From positions 1 through 64,000 of the forward strand of contig JAULBX010020743.1 of the NCBI GenBank assembly GCA_032358255.1: 64,000 bases of DNA, in the 5' to 3' direction. The stretch's first letter is position 1; the number at the start of each line of letters is the position of its first letter. The position numbers were made by a program, and so were the translations under genes. Shown here piece after piece: positions 22,801 through 33,899 of the stretch. Source of the DNA: Heterotrichella gracilis (lineage: Eukaryota > Sar > Xanthophyceae > Tribonematales > Xanthonemataceae). The notes below the pieces were generated by a model. The model was not told where the DNA came from. It saw only the letters and a list, made by a program, of their open reading frames with translations, and searched no databases.

Positions 22801-25800
22801 TTAATTCCTTGCCAAGGTGTTCCCGGCACAGGCAAGCGTTCTGCCCCATGCGGCTCCCCCCAACGAAACTAGCAGCAGCCCACAGTGCACCCTGTCCCCC
22901 GCGAGGCGCACCATGCTTGCAGGCGACGCCTGCGGCGGTGGCGGGCTCGGCGACGGTGGCGGGGGGCTGGGCGGCGGCGGCGCGCCCCTGGGCCACTGCA
23001 GGTCGTAGATGCGGTAGCACACCGAGTTGGGCGCGGTCCACTCGCACACCGAGAAGCGCGTGTCTGGCGGCACCACCCCAGTCAGGTTGTCGTTCCCCGG
23101 CTTGAGGTAGAACGAGTCCAGGCTGGGGAAGGAGTCGTTGCCGGCCCAGGAGGCGGGGATGCTGCCGCTGAGCTGGTTGTCGTACAGGATGCTGCAGAAG
23201 GGGTGGGGCAGGGAGGGTGTCAGGGCGCAGCAGTTGTGGATATGTGCCATGGCACCTTCAGGCAATGGCCAGGCTTGGTGACTATGGGCTTCTGCTGTGG
23301 CGTGTCCCGCACATGCATGCATATATAATGCGCGGTTGGTAGGTGAAATAATGGGCGTATGCAAAACCCAGCCACAGGTATGTCAGCAGAGGCCACTCCA
23401 GATATGCGCGGGTCAAGCGCCCCAGGAGATATGCATGCGTCGGCTGCTGCACCCTGCCGACATGGACCCCCACTATGCTGCGCCGCCGCACCGCCCCTCT
23501 CCACCAACTCACATGAACTTGGCGGCCGCAAACGCGTTGGGATTGCCCCAGCTCTCCGGCAGCGTCCCCGTCAGGCTGTTGCTCTGCAGCGCCAGCAGGT
23601 ACATGCTCTGGAAGGACCCGTCCCCGCCCCACGCCGCAGGCAGCGTACCCGTCAGCGCATTGTCCTCCAGCCGCAGCACAAACAGCGCCTCAAAGGACGA
23701 GTAGTTGCCCCACACCTCCGGCAACGGGCCCGACAGCTTGTTGTCGTGGAGCCACAGGTAGGAAAGGGCGGGCAGCGCCTGGCCGTAGGTGGCGGGGAGC
23801 GTCCCCACTAGCTGGTTTGAGTCCAGGAGCAGCTTGAGCAGGCGCGGGAATGCGGTGCCGTCGCCCCAGGCGGTGGGCAGGGAGCCGGTGAGGCTGCAGG
23901 CGGACAACTGGAGCACCTGGGGGGGTGGCAGGGGCGGCGGTGGGCGGCGCGCAAACGGTGGCGGTGTGGTGTGGGCGCACACACCGAAGCCCATGTGGTC
24001 TGGCACATAAGAAGCGTGCTGGCAAAATGCCACCCCCCAAAGTTGACCTAGTATGCATCTGCCAACCCCCACTCTGCAGCAGCGCTCATCCCATCCCACT
24101 GAGCCAATGCCATGCACAGCACCTCCCGGTACAACCCCAGGTGGCAACCTGGCAGCCCACTCTGCCTGGGAGCTGACTACACCTCTCTCCGCCTAACAGG
24201 CTTCGACCAGAACTCTCCCATCAATGCACTACTCTGCGTATGCCCCCCACAATATTCTGTTCTGTGACCTTGCAAGAGGGAACTCACTACACAGCAACAT
24301 CCCGCGGCACGCACCTGGAGCATAGGGAAGGCGCCCGTCCCGCCCCAGTCCCCCGGCAGCGGCCCTGTAATCCCTGTGTTTGAGCCCAGCCACAGATACT
24401 CAAGCTCCTGGAAAGCGCTGGGACCACCCCAGGTGGGGGGCAGCGGGCTGGACAGCAGGTTGTGGCTCAAGTCCCTGGGGTAGGGTACGGGAGGGATGCA
24501 AGGTAAGGTTCGTAGGCATGGTAGTGGGGCTGCGCGCAAGCAAGGCGGCTGGGATGACCTCCCAGGGCAGTGCCACAAGCGAGGGATGCAATGGGAGGTG
24601 CAGTAAACAGGTGCATGCGCGTCAGAGCTGGGGCGCAACCGCCAATAGTGGGCACACCCATATTGCACTACTGCCTTTCAAAAGCCCACTGCCAAGTGCC
24701 AGCCCCATACAACCCCCTGTCATGTGCGAGGCACAGAGGCCAAGGTGCGTGTGCGTGTGCGTGTGTGGTGCATGTGTGTGTACGTACAGGAACTTGAGGG
24801 CGGGTGTGATGGTGTCCGTGCCCCACACGCTGGGCAGCAGGCCGGTCAGCTGGTTGTTGGACAGGTCCCTGCGGGGAGGCGAAGGGGTTCAGTGGCGGCG
24901 CGGTGGCATTGCGGCCCTATGACAGTGCGCAGGAGTGCAAGGCACTAGGCTAGTTAAACGCTTGTTTTACAAACTAGTGCAAGATTTAAGCTGGCACGAC
25001 CACCAGGTGAGTGTGCTCTGAAGACTCGGCACTGCTTGCACACGCTGATCTTGCAAGCTGTGTGTTGGTAGCTGCACGTGCTACCAGCTCCTTTGAGTAG
25101 AGTTGCATGTGGGCAATGCCAGGACACTGATAAATGGTGCTAGTGCAAGGCTGGAATGCACATAATAAACAGTACGATGAGTAATATGGATGTGCGCTCC
25201 AAAGAGTTTGGTGGAGCTGCAGCCCCAGGATCCAAGGCACTTACAGAACTTTGAGCACTGAGAAGCTGCCGGGGCTGTGCCACAGCGGGGGTATGCCGCC
25301 CGTGAAGTTGTTCTGCTCCAGGCTCCTGCAAGGCGCAAGTGTGTGAGTTGCGCAGGCAGGTGATAGTACCGGGTGGTGGTGGGGGGTATGTGGAGGGTGC
25401 GCAGGAGTCCAGACAGTAGAACTCCCGCCGCAGCAGCGGATGGTCAGGTTAAGGCCACGCGACACTGCGCGTGCCAGGAATGCAACAGGGCTAGGCACCA
25501 TAGCCAGGGAACCCTCCTCACAAACGCTGCCCCAGCACCGGGATGGTACTAGGTGCCAAGATCTCAGGAGGGCTCCCTCTCTGGTGTTGTGGTTGCAGCA
25601 ACAGCAGTAAACTCCTTGCTGTCACTCCCAACCCCGTTCCTGCCCCATGCAGACAGCTCTATGCAGGGTGCCGTGAATGACAGCAGTGTAAGCAACCTTT
25701 CCCCTCCCCCAGCCCCTTCCACGTACAGTATGATGAGGTTTGGGAAGGCTGTCACTGCGCCCCAGCTGTTTGGCAGCGTCCCCGTGATCAGGTTCACACT

Positions 25801-26513
25801 GGCGTTCAGCACCACCAGGCTGTTGAACCCCCCCACGTCGCCCCACTCCGGCGGCAGCGTGCCCTCAAACATGTTATCGGCAACCAGCAACTGCTGGAGC
25901 GATGTCAGCTGGCTGAGCTCGGGCGCCAGCAAGCCCTGCAGCCCCGCCCCCGTGGCGTCCAGCCCCTGTATGAGCCCCTTGTTGCAGGTGGTGACCCAGC
26001 TCCAGCCAGGGACCTCGCACGGGTAGGTGGCGTTGTCCCACCCCCGCAGAGACTCGCTGGCTTCCACATCCTCCCAGTTGGTTATTGACTCCTTGAACTT
26101 AAGGAGGATGTCTCCTGCAGGACGAAAGCGAGCAGGGGGGTGGGCAAGTGGGCCACTGCGGGTCACTTTGCCATTGGGTATGAGTCTGTATCATGTGCAC
26201 TATTTTGTGAACTTTGTGTAAGGCTATGAGACCACCAGCACAGGCTTCCTTGCACGGCCTCGCCACTGTAAGTCCTATTGGGTGGTTTACATACTTGAGC
26301 AACTTAGTGGGTGGGACACAACCACCTTGCTCAAGTGTCCACAGTAAGATCAACGCACGAGGGGTGCTCGTCAGGTGAACAGTGCTGCTTACGTTGTTGG
26401 TCGGGCGTCTGGAGCGCACTAGTTGGCAGGGGATCTGCCCCAAAAGCTAAGCAGATCCAGCTACATGCGAGTAATCGCAGGGGTAGCTGGACTGGTGTGG
26501 ACTTCCGTCGCAT
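19851..26513 (-). CDS. Leucine-rich-repeat receptor-like protein kinase
   Basis: Twelve exons (26513-26393, 26114-25727, 25325-25245, 24868-24788, 24474-24315, 23916-23513, 23191-22912, 22545-22171, 21878-21634, 21387-21246, 21039-20861, 20526-19851) agree in phase and give 1043 aa. The order is: signal peptide (LPLRLLACSWICLAFG); an LRR N-cap (DILLKFKESITNWED); about twelve LRRs of plant type with PxxWG (LTGTLPNSWG, LSGSIPASWAG); two Pro-rich runs; one membrane helix (GAVVGIVMGALVAALVGVLA, near residue 535); and a kinase domain from about 612 to 860. The kinase has glycine loop IGSGGYGNV, lysine in AAIKTIK, catalytic loop HFDLKSPN (HRD replaced by HFD, Asp kept), ADVGLAK (DFG replaced by DVG), VAPE and DIYSFGVVMWE. 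The closest kinase style is TKL/RAF-like. A Ser/Gly/Pro tail follows. Two consecutive LRR exons are exactly 81 bases with phase-2 ends, showing growth by exon duplication. It should sit in the plasma membrane; the ligand is unknown. Confidence 0.92.
20125..20205 (-). repeat. In-frame 15/18-bp repeats in the kinase tail
   Basis: A GGGGCTGCTGGCTA-like unit recurs about five times in the last exon of the receptor kinase. It encodes SGPLASSPLASGPLASSPLA. Length variation between strains would be expected and would stay in frame. Confidence 0.7.
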
Positions 26514-29008
26514 CCCACACCACGCCCTGGCTACACTCCTGCAACCAACAGCCATAAGCTTAGATAAGAGCACCTTGCATGCTTGCTGAGTGAACAGCAC
26601 GTAGCATACAAATCGTTGCAGGCACTGGGCACCTCCATTCCCACCCACCAGAGTCAGTGATCGGCTGTGACCCTCCAAGTAAACCTCTTCACAAACGCTT
26701 TCCACTTCAGGTATTCAGGTCGTGCCATCCAGTGTGCTGGCCTGCAAGCACAACTACCGGGGTCAGGTGTATGCCTGCAACAACCCAAGTCCCAAACTGC
26801 ATAGGATCTGTGTCAACCTGCATAGGCCTTGTAAGGAACAACAGCAGGCAGAAGCCAAACAACCAGGACAAACGACCCTTCAAAGCTATAGAAAATACCT
26901 ATCTGGGCCTTGCAGGGCTAGTGGTGAGCACGTACATACACCAACGCTAGCAATGGAACAAGAGGTGCTGGCTTGCTGTTCCCATCACAATAGCACCACC
27001 AGTTTACAGCAAACGGTTCCAAAAGCACAACCTGGAATAGAACCTACGCAACCAAGTTCGTGACACAAGCACAATTGGGCTGTTGCTTGATGTCGTCCAG
27101 ACCAGTGACCCAAGTCTTTGGGCAAAGGTTGCCAAAGATGGGTGCATACTGGCAAAACACGGTAACAACGTCAGGAAGGTGTGTACTCGAGCGACCTGAG
27201 CCCCGAAAAGGTCACAGCCTTCTGTAGGCAACACCAAGTGCCAGTGAAGCAAGCAATGCGTTTCACGTCTAGCCGAAAAGAGTCCATCTCTCCCACACAC
27301 TGAAGTGACTTGCATACAGCTATTAGCTCTAACTTTGGACCCATGCTACGCCACAACACCCAGCAAAACATCCCTTGCAAAAGCATAATAGACATGCTCC
27401 AGTGCCTTATTACACAACAGAGGCTCCAAAAAAAGTGCCACCAACTGAAGCGGTTTAGCCCCCTAGAAAGTGTGTGCCGCAATGGGACTACGACACCTGT
27501 GAGGAAACTGTGGATGTTCTGACACTGGCACAACGGTTCAGCGAGAACAAACAGCGGCGCACCACCTGCATAGCCCACGAAAAACGAAGACGACTACCAC
27601 TAAAAATTGCTGGCAGCTTGGGCTAATCGTATATTGGGTGCTTGTTTGCACTGAGCCACCTCGAAGGGCAAGGCAGGCGCTCGCACCGGGGCTAAGATCC
27701 ACACCATCTGCAACACGTTACCTGCCATGCAAGGCCTCCTGAGGTTGACGGCCAGCTCCCCACTCCCAGCTGGTGTGGATGCGTGGGGGGTGTCCAGGTG
27801 CAGGCAATTGTGTCCAGGTGGCCCCACGCAACTCCAGACGAGGACGCTCAGGCGCCGAGGTTGACCCCCTTGCCCTGCCCGGGTGCAGGCTATGTCAAGT
27901 GGGGACACAATAACGCAAACCAGTAAGCCGTCTTGTAGGCGGTTGGCGCGTGGCCTTCATGATTTGTACAGCCGAGTCAAAGCCTTGGCCCAACTGCTCT
28001 CGCCGGGACCGACCTGGCTCACCGGTTACAGACACCTCACCAACGCGACCAGCAGGGCAGGAATGAGACGCAACAGCTTTGAGATTGCCAGAGGGAGAGA
28101 CTCGCTTTGTGTGCTACAACCAGCTGATTAAATGACCTTGAGCGTAGCCAAACTGTCTGACTACGGGAAGTCGGTGACATACTGCCAAGTCTGAAGGGAA
28201 CGAGGATGGGATTAAACCCCCTGTAATAAATAAAAAGACAAATTGGTTTTTTTATTGAATAATTAAAATAAAGCGCTTTTTGGTAGCACTTGATAACAAG
28301 GACTTAATAAAACTTGAGTTTGTCCTGGCGGAAGGGTCCTACTAGGTATGTATGCCAGCCAGCATACGAATAAACTGGCAATAGTATGCGTTAATGTGTC
28401 TCCGGTGCCATCTGGGCATTTGCATGCACACATACCACAACATGAATGCATGCATGCAGAGGTAGTCCAGTTGAGCTGGAGCAGAGCACTATTACAATCA
28501 GAGGCGCGAGTGCCTTCTTGGTATTCATATATTGATAAATACGAGGTCAAGTCGCCTGTGGGAAACTGCAACCCGGGTGTATAGACTTGAGAGGTCAGCA
28601 TAGCCCCTCGCTCCGTCGGTGGAAAAGGTTGAGGAGGGGACTTTACAGGAGGTACGTGTTTCTGGGACAGTGTTCTGCATGCTGCCACCAATGGTCATCA
28701 TGAAGCAATGGCTTACCAATACCCTGAACTGAGGAGCTAGGACCAAGTACTAGATTTCTGCTTGATGTCCTGTGTAATAGCGCTGGTACCGCTGCAGCCT
28801 TTCTGTAATGTTGTCAGAATGTTGTCTAACGTAACGATGCTGTGCAGGGGGAAGCGGCACAGAAATGTTGAGGAGCAATGTTGGGCACCCTGCAGCCTGC
28901 CGAAAAGGGTGGGCAGCACTCCCGTTTCCACGCCAGGTCAGTTGCGTGGGTGTGGCTTTGCTCTTTGGAGTATAGAAGTGCCTGTCTCCACCCCGCTCTT
29001 GAAGTTTT
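26514..29008. other. Intergenic, no gene recognised
   Basis: About 2.5 kb. Reading frames are broken by stops on both strands and none shows a family I recognise. The stretch 26700-28100 is A/C-rich with a composition unlike its neighbours, and 28200-28270 is very AT-rich. A decayed mobile element cannot be excluded, but I find no reverse transcriptase, integrase or terminal repeats. It must hold the promoters of the divergent kinase (-) and the membrane protein (+). Confidence 0.4.
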
Positions 29009-29269
29009 ATGATGATCAACCAGTACTGGTTTGCTTCGGATACGGCGCCTGAAAGGAACGTTGGCATGTGTGCACATGCCGGAGGGTATGCTGCTAGGCA
29101 ACGTACCACGCTCTCTCTTTACTCGGATAGTGATAGTAGTGTGGAACCCTGGTGCCGGTGGGGGTCATGCATCAAGGACGGCCTAGCTGGCAAACGGCTC
29201 ATAAGAAACTGGCAACGGCAACGGCAGTGGCCTTTGTCACACTTGGTGGGGGCATGTCACCTGACAGGC

Positions 29270-32200
29270 ATGCAGTTTGTGACTGCATCTGTGATAAACG
29301 TTGTGCAGGCTCTAAATAGAAAGCAGCACTCTCCTCGGGCTGTGGCCTCTTTGCAGCCACAGCTGGATGGGCCAACGCCAATGGCAAATGCCCTGATTGC
29401 TGAACAGCTGGAGAACACAACGGGCTATTGGCAGAGGCTGGCCACCGGGGCACAAGAATTCATAGCTAATCCAGGAGAGACGATAGCTGTTATGCGCGAA
29501 GTGCGTGCACCCCTATTCAACCATTTTTTTTGCTTTAGTACTGACCTATTACCCAAAATGAATCAACGCGAAAGGCTAACCATTCCCTTGCTGTCTACGT
29601 CAGGGGGGTGAAGACCAGGGAGCTGTTCTACAACGCGCCCTCCACAACATTGGATCTCCTTTCCAGATCTTTGGGGAAGACTGGTTGTTGAACTTCACGT
29701 TCATTGCCGTTGTGCTGTTTTTGACAACTACCCTTTTGCTTCAGGCACCCCGTCAGTAGCTAGGTGAAACATACTGGCATTTGTCCACCCTTTTCATGCA
29801 CTAGCACAGGTTCTCAGTTTTGACCATTTTGCCCCGCAACTTTAGCTTTGTACCACCAGCAACCTACCTACGGACAGCAAATTGGGCCAAACCATGATGA
29901 GTTGAACCTCAGTCGGCCTGCATTCATTAATGAGTTTGATAGAGTTATTTTCATTGTGGTGTGTCACACAGTGTGTGGACAGCCATATTGGACTTTGTTG
30001 ACACGCGACCAAAGATAGCTGGGAATGTTGGGTACCTCCGGGCCGGCGCTGTAGCTTCTTTGCTTCTCGCATGGTTGCCATTCACTGGTCAGACCATTTC
30101 CCTTACAAGAAACTTTACAAGCTGTGAGAGGGAAATATGGTTGGCGCCTGTAACCCCCCGCTAGGGCCCGGTAGGGTAATAGATTAGGGTTAAATCTAGG
30201 GTTCCAGCCTGTTTATGGGACCCTCGCCTCGAGGGGCCTCGCCTCGCCGTTTGAAAAGCGCTCCTGTACATGCATGCACGCATATGTTGCTGTATTGTCA
30301 CGGTGCGGTTGAAGTTTGGCATATGTGACACCCGTGAAGCACAGCTGCGCGGACGATCACTGCTATTACGACGTGTGGCAGACACGGCAGCGGACAGGAA
30401 GGGTCCTTTGAAATTCAGGTATACCAGTATATCAACCTATCTCGGAGGCGGTTGCACACCGACGTAAACCTGCATAGCATAGCTTACAGCGCCTTTGTGC
30501 CACGGCCGTTGTGCGCTTTCTGCAATTTTGCCCACTTTTTTCAACGGCGCAATCACAAATCTCTGAGGCTTGGTACAGTGTTTCATGTGGAAGAGTTTTG
30601 CGTCTTCTTGATGCCCTCAAGACCCAAGCACTCCCTACCTGTTTGCCACCTTGCATAACTGTTGACTGCTGTTCCATTGCTGGCATAACCGTGTCATGCT
30701 GTTGCAGGGTTGCTTCCCTGCATACCTGAAGGTCAGACCTACTCCACCTAGAAAAGATGCTTGTGTTGGGCGTGCACAACGTGGCTTCGGTCACGGCAAA
30801 GGTGCCTTTCTGTATGGTCATGCTGCTGGACTTCGCCAAGCAGAAGAATATGCCTCCAGAGCTCAAGCTGCGCATGGTACGCGTGATCTTGGCCTGCATG
30901 TGCCCTTCTTGGACCATGGGCTGGCAGCTGACTCCAGCAGTGGGGTGCAGGTGCTGCCAACGTCTGGTGAACGGTCTGTGTCACTCTGGGATGCGCCTAA
31001 CAAGGAGGATGTGCTGGCATGGCTGACAGAGTTTGTTGACATTGAGGTGACACATGAGACATTCGAGGTAATCCAGAAGTCCCGCCAGTGCACCAGGTGG
31101 ACCTCCGGCGACACCGTTCTGTCACAAGGCACTTTGTTACCAGCCAGGAGTGTTAGATGTGGCTGCATATAGTACAACTCAGGACTGGCCAGGTGCAGTG
31201 GGGCAGGTGCTGCACCAGGGAAGCTACACAGGTCCAACAGCTTGTGCCATATCACAAAACTGTATGCGCACAGCAACTAAACCAAAGCCCTGTTCCATGG
31301 CATATGTAGGTTCAAGAAGACTTTGCTTTTGGTATGGCAACAGAGCTCTCCAGAGTGCGCGGGATGGAAACGGTATGGTCAACAGCTGTTTGGCTTGCCT
31401 TACCATACCTGCTGTTTCTGTAGTAAGTAGTACACATGGAAAAAGGAGCATACAAAAATATTGTGAGTTGTATGCAGGTGACAAAGAAGACGCGTGAAAC
31501 CATGGTGGCAGCGTCTGCTGCTATGGGTGCTGGGGTACGTGTTCAGGCTGTGTTTTGGTGGCATGGGAATATCATCTTGCTACCATACTTCAGTAGCGAC
31601 ATGGCGGGTCCTCATGCAACTACCTTGCCATGGCTGCAGATGAACGAGCTGGATTCGAAGCTCCACGTGAGCGTTGGCGCTGCAAAGGCGTATCAGGTTG
31701 GGCCTGCGTTGCCTGACCCATGCCGTGCAGCACAGGCTGTTTTGAACCGGTCCCCATGTCCTGCAGATGTCCGGTGCGGATACAATGGTTGCTGCTGGTG
31801 TGCAGGGCATGAAGGAGGCCGGCGGCGTGGTGGGGCGCAACACCGCTGCTGTGTTCTCAAAGGCCTCACAGTCTTTCAAGAAGGTTGTAGACAACGAGCG
31901 GATGACAGCGGCAACCAGTGTTGTGGGTGATGGGTTCAGGAAATTTGGCACCAGCCTGTCCATGCTGACGTCAAAGAGCTTTGGGGGGCGGTCAGATGGC
32001 AGCCGCATGTACATTGACCCAAACGCGTTTGGCGGAACCTTGCCAGCGGACTCATTTGCGCGGCATAGTGCTTCAGAACCGCCCTCCACCTCCACCACCA
32101 GCTCAGAACCGTGAGTGACATCCTATCTGTGCATGCAGGATTGCTTCATATGTGTTAGATTCCTAATGCAATCACTCTGTGACTCATCGTGCTTGCGTCT

Positions 32201-32605
32201 CCATCGCATGGTGCATCGTATTTTGGTGCAGGACAAACTGGACACGCTACAGCTTGACCAATTCAAATTATCTGCCCAGGACGCCTGCTGCCTCCGCCTC
32301 CCCTTCCGCTGATGCCGAGCTTGCTCCCAGCCCCCCTGCAATTGCCACTCCTTTGGAAGCCGCCGCGGTGCCGTCAAATTCCCCTGTACCCACGGCCGAG
32401 CCAGTCTCCTCGCCCCCGCCTGCCCGAGCAGGGCCACCCCAGCAGGCCATGTTTACGCTAGGTATGTCTGGGTTGCCAGGACGTGCTCACTGGCTTGCAA
32501 TCATTCATGTCACTCATTATGTGCGATATTTGTGTACTTTCTGCAGTGATATTGCAGCAGAAAGTGGCTAATATCGATTGCGGGTATATTGCAGATGATG
32601 AGTGA
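29270..32605 (+). CDS. Unrecognised membrane protein with amphipathic Ala-rich half
   Basis: Exons 29357-29500, 29604-29755, 29972-30087, 30752-30876, 30951-31067, 31478-31534, 31640-31696, 31767-32110, 32280-32461 and 32547-32605 fit each other in phase and sum to 1353 bases. The frame is open upstream of 29357, so the first exon may start at the ATG at 29270 or 29009. Two hydrophobic segments occur early: LLNFTFIAVVLFLTTTLLL and VGYLRAGAVASLLLAWLPF. Then come LDFAKQKNMPPELKLRM, SVSLWDAPNKEDVLAWLTEF and a Lys/Ala-rich helical part (ELDSKLHVSVGAAKAY, FSKASQSFKKVVDNERMT). The helical part is loosely reminiscent of the C-terminal half of plant ACD11-binding (BPA1-like) proteins; this is weak. 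The tail is Pro/Ser/Ala-rich. Splitting into two genes at a stop just before the ATG at 30757 is the alternative. An alternative last acceptor at 32595 uses the same stop. Confidence 0.45.
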
Positions 32606-33899
32606 GCGGCGCGAGCATGCCAGAGTTCGAAGTGACGCACTTCGTGTGCTTATGCGGGAAGTGGCTGTCATTTATCACAAGACTTGAGTCTGGCGCAGCT
32701 GCAGTTCAGTATCTTGATTGCCAGCTTTCTTTCATGGAGTTTAGTAATAGCAATGGCGTTGCTCTGCAAGCCACAGTGGGCAGCATGTATTTAATTATTG
32801 GTAGCCTTTTATCCACAGAAGTTTGGACAGCATACCGCTGCCAGGGCACTACGGTGTTGTTGTAACCTTTTCTTTCCTGCAAATCTCACTGGCAGTGGAC
32901 CCCCTTGACATTTCCCCGTCCACGCATCCAATTCCCCCTGATCACTGCCCTGATCAGGCAACAGGAACGCCACAGATCACTGCAACTTGTTGTCTATAGT
33001 TTAACCACTAGAGTGTAGAAGAACAGAACGCCAGCCAAAACTTTGGCAAAAAAGGCTGTGGCCTAGTCAAATAATTCATGGGAACCAAGGGAGTGACAGG
33101 GGCCAGGGAAGCGGGGGGGCGCCAGAGCATGACCAGCTGGAATTAGAAAATATATTTTGGCAAACATGGCTCTCAAATACCGTACATCGCTAAGACCAGC
33201 GTCAATCAGCACCCCATACTGTGTCGTGTTCTTATCAGGCTGATGATACTCTGACCCACTGCAAGCTTACGTGCAAGGTACGCAAACCATGCCACCCATG
33301 CCAATTCATGCCTTAGACATCCGTTGCAAACCAGCACATTGGTCTCGATGGCTTGCTCAATTTCTGTGTTTCTTGTGTGGTACATTCTGTGAACTCTTGC
33401 AACGCGTCGGTACCTGTCTTCAATGCTACCGGTACTCGTCTCACAAACCAGTTCTAATTTAGCAAGACGATGCCCGTGTTTATCCTGGACGCAGCTAACA
33501 TAACACCCAGTGAATAGCTGTGATCTGCTGCCCAATGAAAAGGGGTTGTCAGCCTAGATCAGGGTATAGGTGTAGGTCAATGTGATTGAGGTGAACATGC
33601 TGGGTGATGCAAACCCACCAGGGAACTAGCTGAGTCCGTCCCTTCCCGTCGTCCCTTGCTGCTTGTACCGTAACGGTTTTTCTTCTACTACTTGTTGGCA
33701 TACCACGTTGCCCTTAAACCAGTTGGCTTATGACTTACATCATTGAATTTGAGCTGTTTGGCCAGCTGTTCTTGGCCACAGGCATGTCCCAGCCTGCTTA
33801 AAATCTCACAGAGGGCTTCATAATTCATACCTCTGTGTGTTGATCATATCTCCACCTGCTCACAGTTACCCATAGGCAAGACCTTGAAGGCAAGCAGCC
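32606..33899. other. Intergenic, no gene seen
   Basis: About 1.3 kb between two plus-strand genes. A TGTAA word, the usual green-algal polyadenylation signal, occurs near 32862 and could end the upstream transcript. The promoter of the coiled-coil gene should lie near 33.7-33.9 kb. Confidence 0.4.

Noticed and set aside
27171-27578. 135-codon minus-strand open frame with Trp/Cys/Leu-rich segments
   Set aside because: Apparent membrane helices arise from composition; no start context, splice site or homologous neighbour supports a gene.
26657-28131. Possible retroelement remnant, from the A/C-rich composition
   Set aside because: No reverse transcriptase, integrase, protease or terminal repeat could be recognised on either strand.
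30696-31172. 158-codon plus-strand open frame running through 30951
   Set aside because: Frame comparison shows that 30752-30876 is coding in a different frame and that splicing from 30876 to 30951 joins the good segments in phase.
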